Position numbers and translations under genes: made by a program
Shown here: one piece after another, positions 1 through 7,842 of the stretch
Position numbering within the stretch: position 1 is the stretch's first letter
Layout: every line of letters begins with the position of its first letter
NCBI GenBank assembly: GCA_018711185.1
Contig: DVIQ01000075.1
Location: 1 to 44,198, forward strand
DNA: 44,198 nt
Source: Candidatus Limivivens intestinipullorum
GTDB lineage: Bacteria > Bacillota > Clostridia > Lachnospirales > Lachnospiraceae
Reading direction: 5' to 3'
The notes under the pieces: model-generated
What the model was told of the DNA's origin: nothing
The model's database searches: none
Seen by the model: only the letters and a program-made list of their open reading frames with translations

Positions 1-28
1 CGATTATGGATATTCAGGAGGAGGAAAA

Positions 29-1489
29 ATGAACATTCTTTCAAAGGATCTGCTGTTCGCTGCCAGGTGCGCGGAAAGACTGTATGCCCGGAAAGTAGAG
101 CAGGACCCATGGAGGCTTCGGTTTCATCTGATGCCCCCGGTGGGCTGGATGAACGATCCCAACGGTCTTAGCTGGTATCAGGGGGCGTATCATGTGTTTT
201 TTCAGTATACGCCCACAAATCCGGAAGGCGGCTTAAAGCTCTGGGGACATTACCGAAGCAAAGATCTGCTGGATTGGGAGTATCTCGGCCCGGCTATCAT
301 CCCGGACTGTCCCAGGGACTGCCACGGAGCCTACTCCGGTTCCGCCTTTGTTCTTGAAGATACAATGCATGTTTTTTATACAGGAAATGTCAAATATCAG
401 GGAAATTATGATTACATTCACAACGGCCGCGGCTCCTTTGTTCTGCATACGGAAAGCCGCGGCGGGGTATACTTTGGAGAGAAAGAGTGTGCTCTGGATA
501 TGGAGGACTATCCGGAAGGGTACACCTGTCACATACGGGATCCCAAGGTGTGGAAGGATGGCAATGCCTGCTATATGATCCTGGGAGCGCGCCGGGAGGA
601 TGACCGGGGCGGGGTTTTAATCTATTCCTCCGGGGATCTGAAAAACTGGCGGCTGCTTAGAGAAATGACCACAGAGAATGCCTTTGGCTATATGTGGGAG
701 TGTCCGGACCTGTTTGCTCTTGGCGGGAACACGTATCTGTCCTGCTCTCCACAGGGAGTAGAAAAGGAAGAGTACCGATTCCAGAATGTGTATCAGTCCG
801 GCTGGTTCCGGGTAGAGGGAGACTGGAAGGGCGAGTGCCGGCTCCGGGACTTCACGGAGTGGGATCTTGGCTTTGATTTTTACGCGCCCCAGACCTTTCA
901 GGACGCGTCCGGCAGGCGAATCCTCATTGGTTGGATGGGCATTCCGGACGCAGATTACCGCAATCCAGAGACGGCCAGGGGCTGGCGGCACGCACTGACG
1001 GTTCCAAGGGAAATTACGGAAAAGGATGGACGTCTGTATCAGTATCCTGTAAAAGAGCTGGAGAGCCTGCGCGCAAAAGAGACGCGTCTGGAGAACGAAA
1101 AGGAAGTATCTGTGCCGGAAGGGGTTTTCGATCTGGAAATCCACGCGCCGGACAAAGATTTCTGTGAAATTCACATCGGTGGGGAATTGAAATTCATCTA
1201 TAAAAATGGTATGATGGAACTATCATTCCAGGGGGATTCGGGCGCTGGAAGAACCGTGCGCCGGGGGAGGATCACAGAGCTTAGGGAGATTCGTGTTCTG
1301 TGCGATACCTCCGCGGTAGAGATCTATGTGAACCGCGGCGAGGCCGTTTTTACTACCAGGTATTATCCCCCGGCACAAAATATGGCCTTAGCACTGAGGG
1401 GCTGCTCCGGAGAAAATATCCTTTGGAATATGCGGGCCATCCGGCTCGCAAATAAAACGCAGGAGGGCGAAAGAGATGAAATCATTTAA
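29..1489 (+). CDS. Glycoside hydrolase family 32 beta-fructosidase (sucrose/sucrose-6-phosphate hydrolase or fructanase)
   Basis: Hydrolyses beta-fructofuranosyl bonds in sucrose, sucrose-6-phosphate or short fructans. The three GH32 active-site signatures are visible: WMNDPNG at residues 40-46 (nucleophile D43), RDP at 170-172 and the EC pair at 224-225 (acid/base E224). The N-terminal five-blade propeller is followed by a C-terminal beta-sandwich from about residue 340. No signal peptide is seen, so it should be cytoplasmic and act on imported sugar. At 486 residues it has the usual length. An AGGAGGAGG site lies just before the ATG. Its last 14 bases overlap the start of ptsH, so the two are probably co-transcribed and translationally coupled. 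The substrate cannot be settled from sequence; the PTS neighbours favour a phosphorylated disaccharide, which is inference. Confidence 0.93.
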   Translation: MNILSKDLLFAARCAERLYARKVEQDPWRLRFHLMPPVGWMNDPNGLSWYQGAYHVFFQYTPTNPEGGLKLWGHYRSKDLLDWEYLGPAIIPDCPRDCHGAYSGSAFVLEDTMHVFYTGNVKYQGNYDYIHNGRGSFVLHTESRGGVYFGEKECALDMEDYPEGYTCHIRDPKVWKDGNACYMILGARREDDRGGVLIYSSGDLKNWRLLREMTTENAFGYMWECPDLFALGGNTYLSCSPQGVEKEEYRFQNVYQSGWFRVEGDWKGECRLRDFTEWDLGFDFYAPQTFQDASGRRILIGWMGIPDADYRNPETARGWRHALTVPREITEKDGRLYQYPVKELESLRAKETRLENEKEVSVPEGVFDLEIHAPDKDFCEIHIGGELKFIYKNGMMELSFQGDSGAGRTVRRGRITELREIRVLCDTSAVEIYVNRGEAVFTTRYYPPAQNMALALRGCSGENILWNMRAIRLANKTQEGERDEII

Positions 1490-1733
1490 ATATGTGATTA
1501 CCGATGAGGTTGGCATTCATGCGAGACCGGCGGGGATTCTGGTTAAGGAAGCAAAGGCGACCGGCGCGAAGGTGACGCTGGAGGCGAACGGCAAAACGGT
1601 GGACGCCACGAAGCTTATGGCGATCATGGGTATGGGCGTGAAAAAGGGAACCGAGGTTACGGTTACGGTAGAAGGAGCCGACGAGGACGCCGCCGCTGAA
1701 AAACTGGAAGCATTTTTCAAGGCGAACCTGTAA
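1476..1733 (+). CDS. ptsH: Phosphocarrier protein HPr
   Basis: Carries phosphate from enzyme I to the sugar-specific PTS components. The active-site motif GIHARPA is at residues 13-19 with the phosphorylated H15 and R17. Length is 85 residues, as usual. Residue 46, the serine phosphorylated by HPr kinase in Bacillus, is lysine here: in the gapless alignment across G39-K40-T41-V42 and G58 the position reads K46, followed by LMAIMG. This HPr should therefore not take part in classical HPr(Ser-P)/CcpA repression. The gene overlaps the GH32 gene by 14 bases and lies 12 bases before ptsI. The start is supported by an AGGAGG-like site inside the GH32 end. Confidence 0.95.
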   Translation: MKSFKYVITDEVGIHARPAGILVKEAKATGAKVTLEANGKTVDATKLMAIMGMGVKKGTEVTVTVEGADEDAAAEKLEAFFKANL

Positions 1734-1745
1734 GCAGGAGGAGTC

Positions 1746-3380
1746 ATGGAAGAATATACAGGAAAAGCCATATTCCGTGGCATAGCCATCGGAAAGGTCT
1801 GCTTCTATGAAAAAGGGGAGCAGATGGTAAAACGCGGCAGGATCGAAAACGCCGAGGAAGAAATCGCCCGGTATGAGCGTGCCCGTGAGAAGGCAGTTCA
1901 GGAGCTGGGAGCGCTCTATGACAAGGCGCTGAAGGAAGTAGGCGAGGTCAACGCGGCGATTTTCGAGGTTCATGCGATGATGCTGGACGATGACGATTAC
2001 AATGACTCCGTAAAAAATATTATCACTTCACAGAAAGTAAACGCCGAATACGCCGTTGCCGCCACAGGAGATAATTTTTCCAAAATGTTCTCCGGGATGG
2101 AGGACGATTATTTCCGGGCGAGAGCGGCTGACGTCAAGGATATATCCGAGAGGGTGGTTTCCATCCTCACGAACCGGGACCGAACCGGGTATGTGGGCGA
2201 CGAGCCGGTTATTATTGTGGCAGAGGATTTGGCTCCCAGCGAGACGGTGCAGATGGACAAGTCCAAGCTCCTTGCCTTTGTGACGGAGCACGGATCCTCC
2301 AATTCCCACACGGCGATCCTGGCCAGGACCATGAACAATCCGGCGCTGATCGGCATTCCGATTAAGAAGGAGTGGAACGGAAAGCTGGCCGTGGTGGACG
2401 GCTATACCGGTACCTTCCTGGTGGATCCGGATCAGGAGACGCTGGCGCAGATGGAGGCGAAGCTTCAGGCTGACCAGGAGAGCGCCAGGCTGCTCCTTCA
2501 ACTGAAAGGAAAGGAAACGGTGACGCCGGACGGGAAGAAGATCCGTCTGTACGCCAATATCGGAAGCGTTGCCGATGTCGCGGGCGCTTTGAGCAATGAC
2601 GCGGAGGGCATCGGCTTGTTCCGCAGCGAATTTTTGTATCTGGAAAAGAGCGATTATCCCACGGAGGAGGAGCAGTTCCAGGTTTACCGCCAGGTGGCGG
2701 AGCTGATGGCCGGCCGGAAGGTGATTATCCGTACCCTGGATATCGGGGCAGACAAGCAGGTGGATTACTTTAACCTGGATAAAGAGGAAAATCCCGCCCT
2801 GGGCTTTCGGGCAATCCGTATCTGCCTCACCAGGCCGGAGATCTTCAAGACGCAGCTTCGGGCTCTGTTCCGGGCCAGCGCCTATGGAAACATCGGCATC
2901 ATGTTCCCTATGATCATTTCCGTTCAGGAGGTTTTGAAGATCAAGGAGATCGTGGCCGGGGTAAAGAAGGAACTGGACGAACAGGGAATGAAATACGGGG
3001 ATGTGGAGCTGGGTATTATGATTGAGACGCCGGCGGCTGTCATGATGAGCGACGAGCTGGCGAAGGAAGTGGATTTCTTCAGTATCGGCACCAACGATCT
3101 GACCCAGTATACCCTGGCCATGGACCGGCAGAACGCCAGTCTGGAGTCCATGTATGATCCCCACCATCCGGCAGTTCTTCGGATGATCCGCATGGTCATT
3201 GAAAACGGCCATAAGGAAAACTGCTGGGTCGGCATCTGCGGAGAGTTGGGCGCGGACACGACTCTGACGAAGGAGTTTCTGGAAATGGGAATCGACGAGC
3301 TTTCCGTTTCCCCGTCTTGTGTGCTGGGACTTCGGAAGGTGATCCGGGAGACGAAGGCCGGTACCGGGACAGCCGTCTGA
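1746..3380 (+). CDS. ptsI: Phosphoenolpyruvate-protein phosphotransferase (PTS enzyme I)
   Basis: Transfers phosphate from PEP to HPr, the first step of PTS sugar uptake; cytoplasmic. Domains run in the normal order: N-terminal HPr-binding domain, swivelling phosphohistidine domain, then a C-terminal PEP-binding TIM barrel. The phosphorylated histidine is H188 in the motif NSHTAILAR. PEP-binding segments LFRSEFLYL and RTLDIGADK are present, and the catalytic cysteine is C498 in GICGELG. The phosphohistidine motif reads GSSNSHTAIL rather than the GGRTSHSAI form of Bacillus, a variant I associate with clostridial relatives. Length is 544 residues, close to the usual 570. A GCAGGAGGAG site precedes the ATG. 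It forms a unit with GH32 and ptsH. Confidence 0.96.
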   Translation: MEEYTGKAIFRGIAIGKVCFYEKGEQMVKRGRIENAEEEIARYERAREKAVQELGALYDKALKEVGEVNAAIFEVHAMMLDDDDYNDSVKNIITSQKVNAEYAVAATGDNFSKMFSGMEDDYFRARAADVKDISERVVSILTNRDRTGYVGDEPVIIVAEDLAPSETVQMDKSKLLAFVTEHGSSNSHTAILARTMNNPALIGIPIKKEWNGKLAVVDGYTGTFLVDPDQETLAQMEAKLQADQESARLLLQLKGKETVTPDGKKIRLYANIGSVADVAGALSNDAEGIGLFRSEFLYLEKSDYPTEEEQFQVYRQVAELMAGRKVIIRTLDIGADKQVDYFNLDKEENPALGFRAIRICLTRPEIFKTQLRALFRASAYGNIGIMFPMIISVQEVLKIKEIVAGVKKELDEQGMKYGDVELGIMIETPAAVMMSDELAKEVDFFSIGTNDLTQYTLAMDRQNASLESMYDPHHPAVLRMIRMVIENGHKENCWVGICGELGADTTLTKEFLEMGIDELSVSPSCVLGLRKVIRETKAGTGTAV

Positions 3381-3432
3381 AAACGGCACGCCTTTGGAGA
3401 GCGAAGACTGCGAAAAGAATGGCTGTAAGATT

Positions 3433-3474
3433 TGCCGCATATGCGCGCTGCGGATGCGCCGCGCATATGCGGCA
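3433..3474. terminator. Long perfect hairpin between convergent ptsI and rqcH
   Basis: Arms 3433-3447 and 3460-3474 are a perfect 15-bp inverted repeat (core GCATATGCGCG) around a 12-base loop. It sits between the convergent ptsI and rqcH stops, so it could serve both directions. T-tracts are short on both sides, so efficient intrinsic termination is not certain. Confidence 0.6.
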
Positions 3475-3532
3475 TATTTCATGCCGCGGGCCGAACGGCG
3501 GCAGCAAATGAGTCTGGCAGCTTCGGGAAATC

Positions 3533-5296
3533 TTATACGCCCGTTCTCTTCAATTCCCCTGGCGTGATTTCCGTGATGCCGGAAATATTCGAATCGATTA
3601 CCATGGAATAATTGGTATGGTAAATGACAAAACCCGGGGCGGCTCCCGCCACTTTCCGGACATGCTTCTTTTCCACATAGTCTACTTCCACCCGGTTGCC
3701 GCCCCGTTTGCTGGAATACCAGGCCGCAAGCCGGGCGGCCTCCTCAAAGGTACGGTCCGGAAGCTCGCTGCCGTTCGTCTTTACGATGACATGAGAGCCG
3801 GGGCAGCCCTTGGCGTGGAACCACCAGTCATTGCCGGAGGCGAACTTGAAGGTAAGCTCTTCATTCTGGAGGTTGTTCTTCCCTACATACATGTCAAAGC
3901 CGTCTAAGGAGCGGTAGTGCAGGGGGCGGGAGGTGATTTTTACCTTTTTCGCCGGCCCTTTCCGGCGGATATAACCGGCCTGTATCAGCTCTTCCTTGAT
4001 CTGTACAAGGTCTTCCTCATTCCGGGCAATGTCAAGGGCTACGCTCACGGACTCCAGATGGGAGATCTCCGCGCCGGTTTCCTTTACGAGCTCCGTCAGG
4101 GCCTCATAGGTACGCTTTAATTTATTATACTTTTCGAAAAACTTCTGGGCATTTTCCTTTGGCGTCAGGGTGGGATCCAGAGGGATGGAGATGGGTTCTC
4201 CGGTATAGTAGTTCAAAGCTTCCAGCTTTTTGGCGCCGGGCTCCAGCTCATAGCCGTAGGTATTGATCAGCTCTCCGTAGATCCGGTATTTTTCCCGCTT
4301 TTCCGTGTCTTTCAGCTGCTTTTGCTGGAGCTCGTATTTTTTGCGGTTCCGGTCCAGGGCGGTTCCCACAATCCGGCGAAGATCCGTGGATTTCTGCCGG
4401 ATGCGGGTGACGGCGTTCTTTGCCGCGTAGTACTGCTCCAGCACCTGGGAAATGCCGGGGAAATCTTTGCGCGTCAAATCCTGGTACTGGGTAAGCTCCA
4501 CGCTGGAAAACTCCACAGGCTCCGCGCCCTGATAGATGATATTCGGCTCGAAGAGGCCTTCTTTTACATCCTCCACCAGTCGCGCGAAGGTGTGATACAG
4601 ATGAAAACGCTCCAGCTGGGAGAGGGTATTGGCGCTCTGGGCGGATTCGATGCCGCAGCGGTGGCAGAGCTCTTCGCCGATCAGAGGGCTGATGCCGGTG
4701 AGGGTCATGTACAGGGCCTTGGCGATGGGCATGGGTTTCTGACATACCGAGGCATAAAAAGCTTCTTCGGTAATCGTCAGAGGGTCCTCCTTGTCCTGGG
4801 TGTGGGGGATGAAATAGGGGCGGCCGGGCAGAACCTCCCGCACAGAGCTGGTCTGAAGGGAGATGTGCTTGATGCTGTCCAGGATCGTGCCCTCCGGCGT
4901 ACAGAAAATGATATTGCTGTGCTTTCCCATGATTTCTACGATCAAAAGCTTCCGGCACAGATCACCCAGCTCGTTTAAGTGTTCGATTTCAAAATTAATG
5001 ATCCGCTCAAGGCCGGGCTGCCAGATCCGGAGAATTCTGCCGCTGCCGATATGCTTTCGAAGAAGCATGCAGAAATTCGGGGCCGTTAAAGGCCCCGGCT
5101 TATTCGTCTCCGTCAGGTAGATGAGGGGAAGGCTGGCTCCGGCTGAAAGAAACAGCCGGTACTGGGTTTTGTTGTTCTTTATAGTGATCAGAAGCTCGTC
5201 CGTCTCAGGCTGGGCGATCTTGCTGATCTTTCCGCCCTCGATGGTTTCTTTAAGCTCTTTTGTCAGATTCGCGATTACAATTCCGTCTAATGCCAT
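3533..5296 (-). CDS. rqcH: Ribosome-associated quality control protein RqcH (NFACT family, 'fibronectin-binding' FbpA-like)
   Basis: NFACT proteins bind stalled 50S-nascent-chain complexes; bacterial RqcH recruits tRNA-Ala and adds C-terminal alanine tails that mark the chain for degradation. The N-terminal NFACT-N domain opens with MALDGIV, a charged coiled-coil middle spans about residues 280-430, and the NFACT-R (DUF814) domain carries the motif WWFHAKGCPGSHVIV at about residues 480-495. Length is 587 residues, typical. Residues 97-98 are E-R, where Bacillus RqcH has a functionally important D-R, a conservative change. An AAAGGAG site sits 8 bases before the ATG. The gene is monocistronic, convergent with ptsI and divergent from yicC. 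Older annotations call it a fibronectin-binding protein; there is no signal peptide or anchor to support surface display. Confidence 0.92.
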   Translation of the reverse strand: MALDGIVIANLTKELKETIEGGKISKIAQPETDELLITIKNNKTQYRLFLSAGASLPLIYLTETNKPGPLTAPNFCMLLRKHIGSGRILRIWQPGLERIINFEIEHLNELGDLCRKLLIVEIMGKHSNIIFCTPEGTILDSIKHISLQTSSVREVLPGRPYFIPHTQDKEDPLTITEEAFYASVCQKPMPIAKALYMTLTGISPLIGEELCHRCGIESAQSANTLSQLERFHLYHTFARLVEDVKEGLFEPNIIYQGAEPVEFSSVELTQYQDLTRKDFPGISQVLEQYYAAKNAVTRIRQKSTDLRRIVGTALDRNRKKYELQQKQLKDTEKREKYRIYGELINTYGYELEPGAKKLEALNYYTGEPISIPLDPTLTPKENAQKFFEKYNKLKRTYEALTELVKETGAEISHLESVSVALDIARNEEDLVQIKEELIQAGYIRRKGPAKKVKITSRPLHYRSLDGFDMYVGKNNLQNEELTFKFASGNDWWFHAKGCPGSHVIVKTNGSELPDRTFEEAARLAAWYSSKRGGNRVEVDYVEKKHVRKVAGAAPGFVIYHTNYSMVIDSNISGITEITPGELKRTGV

Positions 5297-5340
5297 AAGG
5301 ATTCTCCTTTGTTTCGTGGTAACAACCGTATGCTACGATT

Positions 5341-5520
5341 CACAGCAGCCGCAAACACCTGCCGTTTGCGGCGTAAAAAGATGATTCGTAACAGTTCAGT
5401 CCAGGCCTGCGCGACCGTAAGAACGTGATTCAGGAGTGAAAAATCCCATCGCCGCAGGCGATTTTAAATGGATTTTACATGTAACGGTTCAGCAAAGCTG
5501 AACTGTTACGATGATTCAGG
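5341..5520. repeat. Composite intergenic palindromic repeat (modules A and B)
   Basis: The 412-base gap between rqcH and yicC holds no credible gene but is full of palindromes. Module A is a 9-bp stem, GCCGCAAAC at 5348-5356 with GTTTGCGGC at 5364-5372, recurring at 18212-18236 and, diverged, at 12795-12825. Module B is 13 bp with a 3-base loop, 5481-5493 with 5497-5509 (core GTTCAGC/GCTGAAC), recurring at 22249, 23737 and 31412. Short linkers resembling GATTCAGGAGTGAA also recur (5428, 8556, 18247). This is a dispersed REP/MITE-like family rather than a gene. Confidence 0.75.
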
Positions 5521-5559
5521 GTTCAGTATAGCACATTTGGAAAAAAACTGAAATAGGAA

Positions 5560-5588
5560 TTGACGGAAAAATTGAATTGAACTATAAT
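5560..5588 (+). promoter_or_regulatory. Sigma-A type promoter for the yicC operon
   Basis: TTGACG (5560-5565), a 17-base spacer and a consensus TATAAT (5583-5588). The start site is predicted near 5595, giving a leader of about 115 bases that contains the module C repeat hairpin. Confidence 0.75.
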
Positions 5589-5591
5589 GAA

Positions 5592-5680
5592 AGATGATTC
5601 AAGCGTGAACGGATTCCATTCGCGAAGCGAATGTTCAATGAATCCGCGATGCTGCTGTGAACAGCTGTGAGCAGCAACAA
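5592..5680. repeat. Intergenic repeat module C in the yicC leader
   Basis: Nested hairpin: outer arms CGGATTC (5610-5616) and GAATCCG (5640-5646), inner arms CATTCGC (5617-5623) and GCGAATG (5627-5633), loop GAA, and an unpaired TTCAAT on the 3' side. A second stem follows (5651-5656 with 5670-5675). An almost identical copy lies at 18260-18297 upstream of icd. Confidence 0.75.
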
Positions 5681-5708
5681 AAAAACTGGATAGAGAGCGA
5701 TAACAAAT

Positions 5709-6587
5709 ATGATTAAGAGTATGACAGGCTTTGGAAGAGGCGAATATCAGGAAGGTTCGTATCGCTTTACGGTGGAAATGAAATCCGTGAATCATCGGTA
5801 CTTTGACGCTGGTATTAAGCTTCCCCGGAAGCTTAATTTTTGCGAGTCGGCTGTACGCACGGTTTTGAAAGATTATATCCGGCGCGGAAAGGTCGATGTT
5901 TTTGTTACCTGCGAGGATTTAACGGCTGCCGACGCTTCCGTCAAATATAACGGGAAAATCGCGGAGGAGTATGCGGCCTATTTCCGTCAGATGAGCGAGA
6001 ACCTGGGTCTTGTCAACGATTTGACGGCATCTGTGCTGGGACAGCTTCCGGAAGTGTTCTCTATGGAGGAAAAACCTGCCGATGAGGACGTACTCTGGGC
6101 TGTTTTGGAAAAGAGCCTGAAAATCGCCTGCCGGCAGCTTATCGAGGCCAGGGAGAGAGAGGGAGCTGCCTTATTTCAGGATTTGATGGATAAGCTGGAC
6201 GGTATGGGCCGGGATGTGCAGGCCATTGAGGAGCGCAGTCCGCAGATTATGGAGGCGTACAGGGAAAAGATCGGGGCGAAGCTTCGGGAAATTCTCGCGG
6301 ATCCCCAGATTGAAGAAAGCCGGATCGCGTCGGAGGTGATTCTCTACGCGGACAAGGTCTGTACAGACGAGGAGACGGTACGTTTAAAGAGCCATATCGA
6401 GACCGCGAAAGCGGTGCTGGAAGAGGGCGGCGCCGTGGGCCGTAAGCTGGATTTTCTGGCCCAGGAGATGAACCGGGAAGCGAATACCATTCTCTCCAAA
6501 GCGAACGATCTGGCCACCTCGAACCTGGCGATTAATCTGAAAACCGAGATTGAAAAGCTTCGGGAACAGATTCAGAACATTGAATAG
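5709..6587 (+). CDS. yicC: YicC/YloC family endoribonuclease
   Basis: YicC-family proteins are endoribonucleases acting on RNA; the physiological targets in clostridia are not known to me. The hallmark N-terminus SMTGFGRGE is at residues 4-12, the YicC-N domain covers roughly residues 1-155, and the C-terminal DUF1732 domain ends with the conserved segment around EMNREANTI and LKTEIEKLREQIQNIE. Length is 292 residues, normal. The Shine-Dalgarno is weak (AGAGAG), and translation may be influenced by the repeat hairpin in the leader. It heads the order yicC-remA-gmk-rpoZ, conserved across Firmicutes. Confidence 0.94.
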   Translation: MIKSMTGFGRGEYQEGSYRFTVEMKSVNHRYFDAGIKLPRKLNFCESAVRTVLKDYIRRGKVDVFVTCEDLTAADASVKYNGKIAEEYAAYFRQMSENLGLVNDLTASVLGQLPEVFSMEEKPADEDVLWAVLEKSLKIACRQLIEAREREGAALFQDLMDKLDGMGRDVQAIEERSPQIMEAYREKIGAKLREILADPQIEESRIASEVILYADKVCTDEETVRLKSHIETAKAVLEEGGAVGRKLDFLAQEMNREANTILSKANDLATSNLAINLKTEIEKLREQIQNIE

Positions 6588-6626
6588 GCCGGGAAACATG
6601 GAATGGTTACGAACAGAGGAGAAGCT

Positions 6627-6899
6627 GTGGCACTGATTAATATAGGATATGGAAATCTCGTCAATTCAGACAAAATCGTCGCCGTAGTTGGACCGGAGGC
6701 GGCTCCGATTAAGCGGCTTGTCCAGCATGCCAAGGAGAACGGCACGGTGATCGACGCCACCCAGGGAAGACGCACGAAGGCGGTAATCATCACACAGGAG
6801 GATCATGTGATTCTCTCGGCGATCCAGCCGGATACCATCGAAAAGCGTTTCCAGGCAAAGGGCGGATTCTGGCAAAAAGGGGAAGAAGATGAAGAATAA
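6627..6899 (+). CDS. remA: RemA family DNA-binding regulator (DUF370)
   Basis: RemA in Bacillus is a DNA-binding protein that activates extracellular matrix and osmoprotection genes; here the role is inferred only from homology and from its place between yicC and gmk. Conserved blocks are LINIGYGNLV, PEAAPIKRLV, DATQGRRTKAVIIT and HVILSAIQP. An in-frame ATG exists at 6603, but the GTG at 6627 has a clear AGAGGAG site ending 4 bases upstream and gives 90 residues beginning right at the family N-terminus, so it is preferred. The gene overlaps gmk by 11 bases. A hydrophilic acidic tail (KGEEDEE) extends past the Bacillus protein. Confidence 0.92.
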   Translation: MALINIGYGNLVNSDKIVAVVGPEAAPIKRLVQHAKENGTVIDATQGRRTKAVIITQEDHVILSAIQPDTIEKRFQAKGGFWQKGEEDEE

Positions 6900-7524
6900 A
6901 GGAATTCTTACGGTGATCTCCGGATTTTCCGGAGCTGGAAAGGGAACACTGATGAAAAGACTTCTGGAGCGGTATCCGGAGGAGTACGCCCTTTCCGTAT
7001 CCGTTACCACCCGCCAGCCCAGGCAGGGAGAGGTGGACGGAGCGTCTTATTTTTTCATAACAAAGGAACGGTTCCAGGAGATGATCGCAGGCGATGAGCT
7101 GATCGAGTATGCCTGCTATGTAGACAATTATTATGGGACTCCCAAGGAATATGTTGAGAAGAAGCTTGCGGAAGGAAAAAATGTCCTTCTGGAAATTGAG
7201 CTTCAGGGAGCCATGAAGGTAAAGGCGGCAAGGCCGGATACGGTGCTTTTGTTTGTTACGCCCCCGGATGCGGACACGCTGCGGGAGCGGCTGATCGGGC
7301 GGGGGACGGAGACCATGGAGGTCATCGAAAAGCGTCTGGCCAGAGCGGCACAGGAGGCTCTTGGGATGGATTCGTACGACTATCTGGTGGTCAACGACGA
7401 TCTGGAAGAGTGTACCGAAAACGTCCACTCTATTCTATTGAGCGAGCATTTCCGCAAAGAAAGAAACGCGGATTTGATTCAGCATATAAAAACTGATGTA
7501 CAAAAATTTGTGAAAGGAGCATAA
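6889..7524 (+). CDS. gmk: Guanylate kinase
   Basis: Phosphorylates GMP to GDP with ATP, an essential nucleotide step. The P-loop GFSGAGKGT is at residues 12-20, followed by the GMP-binding segment TTRQPRQGEVDG and the YF..F element. Length is 211 residues, typical. It starts inside the end of remA and stops 3 bases before the rpoZ start, so the three are one transcript. Guanylate kinase next to omega is the usual Firmicutes arrangement. Confidence 0.97.
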   Translation: MKNKGILTVISGFSGAGKGTLMKRLLERYPEEYALSVSVTTRQPRQGEVDGASYFFITKERFQEMIAGDELIEYACYVDNYYGTPKEYVEKKLAEGKNVLLEIELQGAMKVKAARPDTVLLFVTPPDADTLRERLIGRGTETMEVIEKRLARAAQEALGMDSYDYLVVNDDLEECTENVHSILLSEHFRKERNADLIQHIKTDVQKFVKGA

Positions 7525-7527
7525 GAC

Positions 7528-7800
7528 ATGTTACATCCATCTTATACGGATTTAATGAAAGTAGTTAACAGCGAGGTAGAAGAGGGCGATACGCCGGTGG
7601 TGAACAGCCGGTATTCCATCGTTATGGCTACCGCGAAGCGGGCCAGACAGATCATCGACGGAGCGGAGCCCCTTGTTTACAGCGCGGGGAAAAAGCCCCT
7701 GTCCATTGCCGTGGAGGAGCTGAATAAGGGCAAGATTAAAATTCTTGGAGAGCAGGAAGAGATTGAGGATCAGGAGGAGGAAATCCAGATCACGGAATAA
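7528..7800 (+). CDS. rpoZ: DNA-directed RNA polymerase omega subunit
   Basis: Small accessory subunit that stabilises the beta-prime fold of RNA polymerase. The N-terminus MLHPSYTDL and the helix SRYSIVMATAKRARQI at residues 27-42 are characteristic, and VEELNKGKI matches the C-terminal family signature. The protein is 90 residues with an acidic tail (EEIEDQEEEIQITE). A GAAAGGAGC site precedes the ATG by about 8 bases. The gene directly follows gmk. Confidence 0.95.
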   Translation: MLHPSYTDLMKVVNSEVEEGDTPVVNSRYSIVMATAKRARQIIDGAEPLVYSAGKKPLSIAVEELNKGKIKILGEQEEIEDQEEEIQITE

Positions 7801-7842
7801 TGTTTCTGTATGGCAGCTTGGACGGCTGCGGCAAGGAGAATT

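Noticed and set aside
2028..3482. Long open frame (484 codons) antisense to ptsI
   Set aside because: Shadow of the GC-rich coding strand: no ribosome binding site, low-complexity H/L/R-rich product, and ptsI is unmistakable.
5341..5680. CRISPR-like repeats in the rqcH-yicC gap
   Set aside because: The repeats are few, palindromic, unequal in length and unevenly spaced, and no cas genes are present.
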